This document shows positions 62,019 to 64,000 of a DNA stretch of 64,000 nt, in pieces (the stretch's first letter is position 1; each line of letters begins with the position of its first letter). The stretch is from assembly GCA_019448385.1 (NCBI GenBank), contig JAGTXO010000030.1, positions 186,001 through 250,000 of the forward strand, read 5' to 3'. Origin of the DNA: Diacronema lutheri (lineage: Eukaryota; Haptophyta; Pavlovophyceae; Pavlovales; Pavlovaceae). The translations under genes and the position numbers were made by a program. Under the pieces are notes generated by a model. It was not told where the DNA came from. It was given only the letters and a program-made list of their open reading frames with translations, and searched no databases.

Positions 62019-62090
62019 GGCGTCTCACCGAACGCGCTCACCGCCCGACCGCCATCGTTCGAAAGCGCGGAGCACGTTCCGCACGCGAGG
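62019..62090. promoter_or_regulatory. Divergent promoter, NVL / GPATCH4-like
   Basis: 72 bp separate the start codons. It contains CGTTCGAAAGCGCG (about 62056-62069) centred on the palindrome TTCGAA. No TATA box. Confidence 0.5.
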
Positions 62091-62747
62091 ATGGCCTCGC
62101 TCGCCGGCCTCGTCAGTAAACGGACGTTCAGCGCGATCGCCTTCGCGCCAGACGAGAGCGCGGCATCGGCGCCGTCGGACTTTGCGCGGCGCCAGCTCGA
62201 GAAGTTCGGCTGGAAGGAGGGCAAAGGGCTCGGCAAGGCGGGGACGGGAGACGCCACGTTCATCGCAGTGCAGCGCAAGGACGACAACCTGGGTCTCGGC
62301 GCCAAGACGGCGGCAGAGGTGCTGCGCCAGACGGCCGCACGGCGCATGGCCAACTCGGACACGGACGAATCCTTGGAGTCCGACGAGGCGTCCGAAGATG
62401 CCGACATGAAGGTGTTCCGCGCGTGCGGCGGTATCCGGCTCGGCATGCGCGCGCAGGCGCCACAGACGGGCAAGCTCGCACGTCTTGCCGCGGCGGACGC
62501 GGCCTTCATGGCGAGCATCGCTAGCCCAGCGCTTGCCCCTCACGCCCCGCCCGCGCCGCCGGCCGCCGCCGACAAGCGCAAGCGGCAGCCGACGGCCGCT
62601 GCCGTCGGCGACGGCCTCGAGGATGCTCCCCGAGCGGCCGCCAAGGCTGCGCGCAAAGCCGCGCGCAAAGCCGCGCGAAGAGCGGAGCGCAAGGCAGCGG
62701 CGAAAGCGGCCAAGGCTCCCAAGTCGCCCCATTCATCTGAAATGTGA
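62091..62747 (+). CDS. G-patch protein, GPATCH4-like
   Basis: A single exon of 218 residues from ATG 62091. The G-patch domain is at about residues 27-75: ARRQLEKFGWKEGKGLGKAG then VQRKDDNLGLGAK, with the Gly-x2-hydrophobic-Gly-Lys-Gly-Leu-Gly spacing. G-patch motifs bind and switch on DEAH-box RNA helicases. An N-terminal G-patch followed by a basic Lys/Ala-rich tail (KAARKAARKAARRAERKAA) is the layout of GPATCH4, a nucleolar protein acting with DHX15 in ribosome production. The tail looks like a nucleolar localisation signal. It is head to head with NVL, another nucleolar ribosome factor, and its stop is 5 bp from that of the convergent SDR gene. Confidence 0.82.
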   Translation: MASLAGLVSKRTFSAIAFAPDESAASAPSDFARRQLEKFGWKEGKGLGKAGTGDATFIAVQRKDDNLGLGAKTAAEVLRQTAARRMANSDTDESLESDEASEDADMKVFRACGGIRLGMRAQAPQTGKLARLAAADAAFMASIASPALAPHAPPAPPAAADKRKRQPTAAAVGDGLEDAPRAAAKAARKAARKAARRAERKAAAKAAKAPKSPHSSEM

Positions 62748-62752
62748 TTGTT

Positions 62753-63856
62753 TCAGAGCTTGGCGGCGACCGTTGCCTCGCTCTGCTCCCACAGCAGGCG
62801 CTGAAGTGTCAGGTTGCGAGCCTGTGGATGCTTGGGCTCAGCGACGTTCGCAATCGGGATGTAATAACCGCCGTTGAACGGCAGCTCGGGCGATGTCGAG
62901 AGGTACAGCTGCGTGAGCGCACCGTCCGCCGCGCTGAGGAGCGCTGCCTCAAAGAGCCATGAGAAGAAGGCGGTGACCGCCGTGGCGACCGAGCCGGCGG
63001 CGGCGGCCTCCGCCTGCATCTGCTCGTTCATGTGCCGCCCGAGCTCAGTCTTAATGATGCCCGGGTGGCACGAATATGCCGTCACGCGCGTCCCTTCGAG
63101 CCGATGCGCCAGCTCGCGCGCGAAGAGCACGTTTGCGAGTTTGGACTGACCGTACGCACGGCCATCCTCGTACTCGGCGCCACGCTCACCCCACAGATCG
63201 AAGCGGATTCCCGCGGCATACGCTTGCGACTCAGCTGCGGACGAGACGCTGATCACGCGCGCCGGCGCCGACGCCTTGAGCTTTTGGAGGAGGAGCTGCG
63301 TGAGGTAAAAATGGCCGACGTGGTTGGTGCCAATGTGCGCCTCGAGGCCGTCGGAGGTTCGCTCAAAGCCGTAGGTGAACGCCCTGCCGACAAAATCCTT
63401 GCCCGGACTTTTCATCACCCCCGCGTTGAGGACAAGCATGTGAAGCGGGAGGTTCAGCCTGTGGAAATCGCGCGCAAACGCGCCTACCGACGCGAGCGAG
63501 CCGAGGTCGAGCGGGAGGAAGCGGAGTTTGGGTGGCTTGGCGCGAGCGCCGGAAAGCGACGCGCGGATCGCTTCGACCGCCGCGTTGCCCTTGCTGGCTG
63601 ACCGCGCCGCGACGATCACCTCGGCTCCGTTGCGCGCGAGCTCGCGCGCGGTCTCGAGGCCGATGCCCGTGTTCGCGCCAGTCACGATCGCTACCTTGCC
63701 GGAGAGGTCGGGGATGTCTGAGGCAAAGAAGGGCTTGGGACTCGTGTACTTTGCGATCCATCCGCCGGCCGCGTATGACAACCAGAGAGGAAGTGCAGCG
63801 ACGGCGAGCACGGCGACGCCGATGCTCGCCGCGGCCACGCGCGAGAATCCGGGCAT
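62753..63856 (-). CDS. Short-chain dehydrogenase/reductase, retinol-dehydrogenase-like, membrane-anchored
   Basis: A single exon of 367 residues. An N-terminal hydrophobic segment (ASIGVAVLAVAALPLWLSYA) is a likely membrane anchor. The Rossmann cofactor motif is TGANTGIG at about residue 60, followed by the Arg in VIVAARSASKG that suggests NADP(H). NAG appears in LVLNAGVMKSPG and the catalytic Tyr-Lys pair in RAYGQSKLANVLFA; the Ser is in RVISVSSAAESQ. After that comes CHPGIIKTELGRH. This is the RDH11-14/WWOX-like group, which reduces retinal or other lipid aldehydes and ketones; algal members include enzymes of pigment metabolism. The substrate is not determinable. Convergent with GPATCH4-like and head to head (59 bp) with the next gene. 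Confidence 0.88.
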   Translation of the reverse strand: MPGFSRVAAASIGVAVLAVAALPLWLSYAAGGWIAKYTSPKPFFASDIPDLSGKVAIVTGANTGIGLETARELARNGAEVIVAARSASKGNAAVEAIRASLSGARAKPPKLRFLPLDLGSLASVGAFARDFHRLNLPLHMLVLNAGVMKSPGKDFVGRAFTYGFERTSDGLEAHIGTNHVGHFYLTQLLLQKLKASAPARVISVSSAAESQAYAAGIRFDLWGERGAEYEDGRAYGQSKLANVLFARELAHRLEGTRVTAYSCHPGIIKTELGRHMNEQMQAEAAAAGSVATAVTAFFSWLFEAALLSAADGALTQLYLSTSPELPFNGGYYIPIANVAEPKHPQARNLTLQRLLWEQSEATVAAKL

Positions 63857-63915
63857 GCTGGGATGTTATGTGTACCCATACCATAAAATAATAAGGTACC
63901 CCCATCGTCACCACG
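63857..63915. promoter_or_regulatory. Divergent promoter, SDR / unknown gene
   Basis: 59 bp with an unusually AT-rich core, CATACCATAAAATAATAAGG (63878-63897), flanked by two GTACCC words (one reading CATACC at its edge). Confidence 0.5.
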
Positions 63916-64000
63916 ATGGCGGCGACGATGGACTTCGTCGAGATGGGGTCCAGCTTGCGCGGCCGATCGACGACGCAACGCGCGAAGCCTCCGGTGCAGC
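63916..64000 (+). CDS. Start of an unidentified gene, truncated by the window edge
   Basis: From ATG 63916 the frame stays open for 28 codons to the end of the window (MAATMDFVEMGSSLRGRSTT and onward). The spacing from the SDR start is the same as in the other head-to-head pairs here, which supports a real start. Too little is visible to name it. Confidence 0.5.
   Translation, partial: MAATMDFVEMGSSLRGRSTTQRAKPPVQ

Noticed and set aside
1-64000. tRNA, rRNA, transposase or reverse-transcriptase genes
   Set aside because: I looked for T-arm-like GTTCGAATC words and mobile-element motifs on both strands and saw none that hold up.

Overview
The window is nuclear DNA from a eukaryotic alga with a very GC-rich, gene-dense genome. 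The evidence is short spliceosomal introns (most with GTGCGC donors and GCGCAG acceptors), two chlorophyll a/c-type light-harvesting proteins with N-terminal targeting presequences, a ciliary protein (CFAP99), glyoxylate-cycle enzymes and a secretory glycosylation set. A photosynthetic flagellate with a red-lineage plastid fits best. A haptophyte, possibly of the Pavlova/Diacronema type, is my guess from base composition and gene content; no marker gene proves it.

Layout. 1-8.7 kb: 3' part of a protein prenyltransferase alpha subunit (-), isocitrate lyase (-) and malate synthase G (+, 10 exons). The last two are the glyoxylate-shunt enzymes, head to head across 154 bp. 8.9-14.5 kb: a PPP4R1-like HEAT-repeat phosphatase subunit (+, 7 exons). 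14.6-19.6 kb: a membrane protein (+), a TLC-like membrane protein (-) and a coiled-coil PHD-finger protein (+). 19.9-23.5 kb: nucleoside diphosphate kinase with an extra C-terminal domain (-), head to head with Rab geranylgeranyltransferase beta (+). 23.7-29.5 kb: a giant CAP59/GT69-like glycosyltransferase with a long lectin-like tail (+). 29.5-36.7 kb: light-harvesting protein (-), TPR protein (-), acylated Cys-rich protein (+), CobW GTPase with a His-rich insert (+), PhyH-family dioxygenase (-), second light-harvesting protein (+). 37-43.4 kb: Nudix hydrolase (+) and a fused DUG3-DUG2 glutathione-degrading enzyme (-). 43.5-49.8 kb: filamin-repeat protein (-) and ABHD1/3-type hydrolase (+). 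50-53.9 kb: small repeat protein (-) and CFAP99 (+). 54-58.8 kb: a GT77-like glycosyltransferase (-) head to head with a ShKT/prolyl-4-hydroxylase (+). 59-64 kb: NVL/RIX7 AAA-ATPase (-) head to head with a GPATCH4-like protein (+), an SDR (-), and the first codons of one more gene (+).

The most interesting patterns are these. (1) All ten minus-to-plus transitions are head-to-head pairs; seven are separated by 56-154 bp, and at least three join genes of one pathway: glyoxylate shunt, hydroxyproline formation plus glycosylation, and ribosome biogenesis. (2) Two large fusions: DUG3+DUG2 in one 1820-residue chain, and GT69 plus a lectin-like repeat tail of about 1400 residues. (3) Many introns carry their own private tandem repeat, topped by about 1.4 kb of CCTGC pentamers inside a malate synthase intron. 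(4) Five introns appear to use GC-AG splicing with donors such as GCGCGC. Exon joins below were deduced by reading frame and family conservation; there is no transcript evidence.
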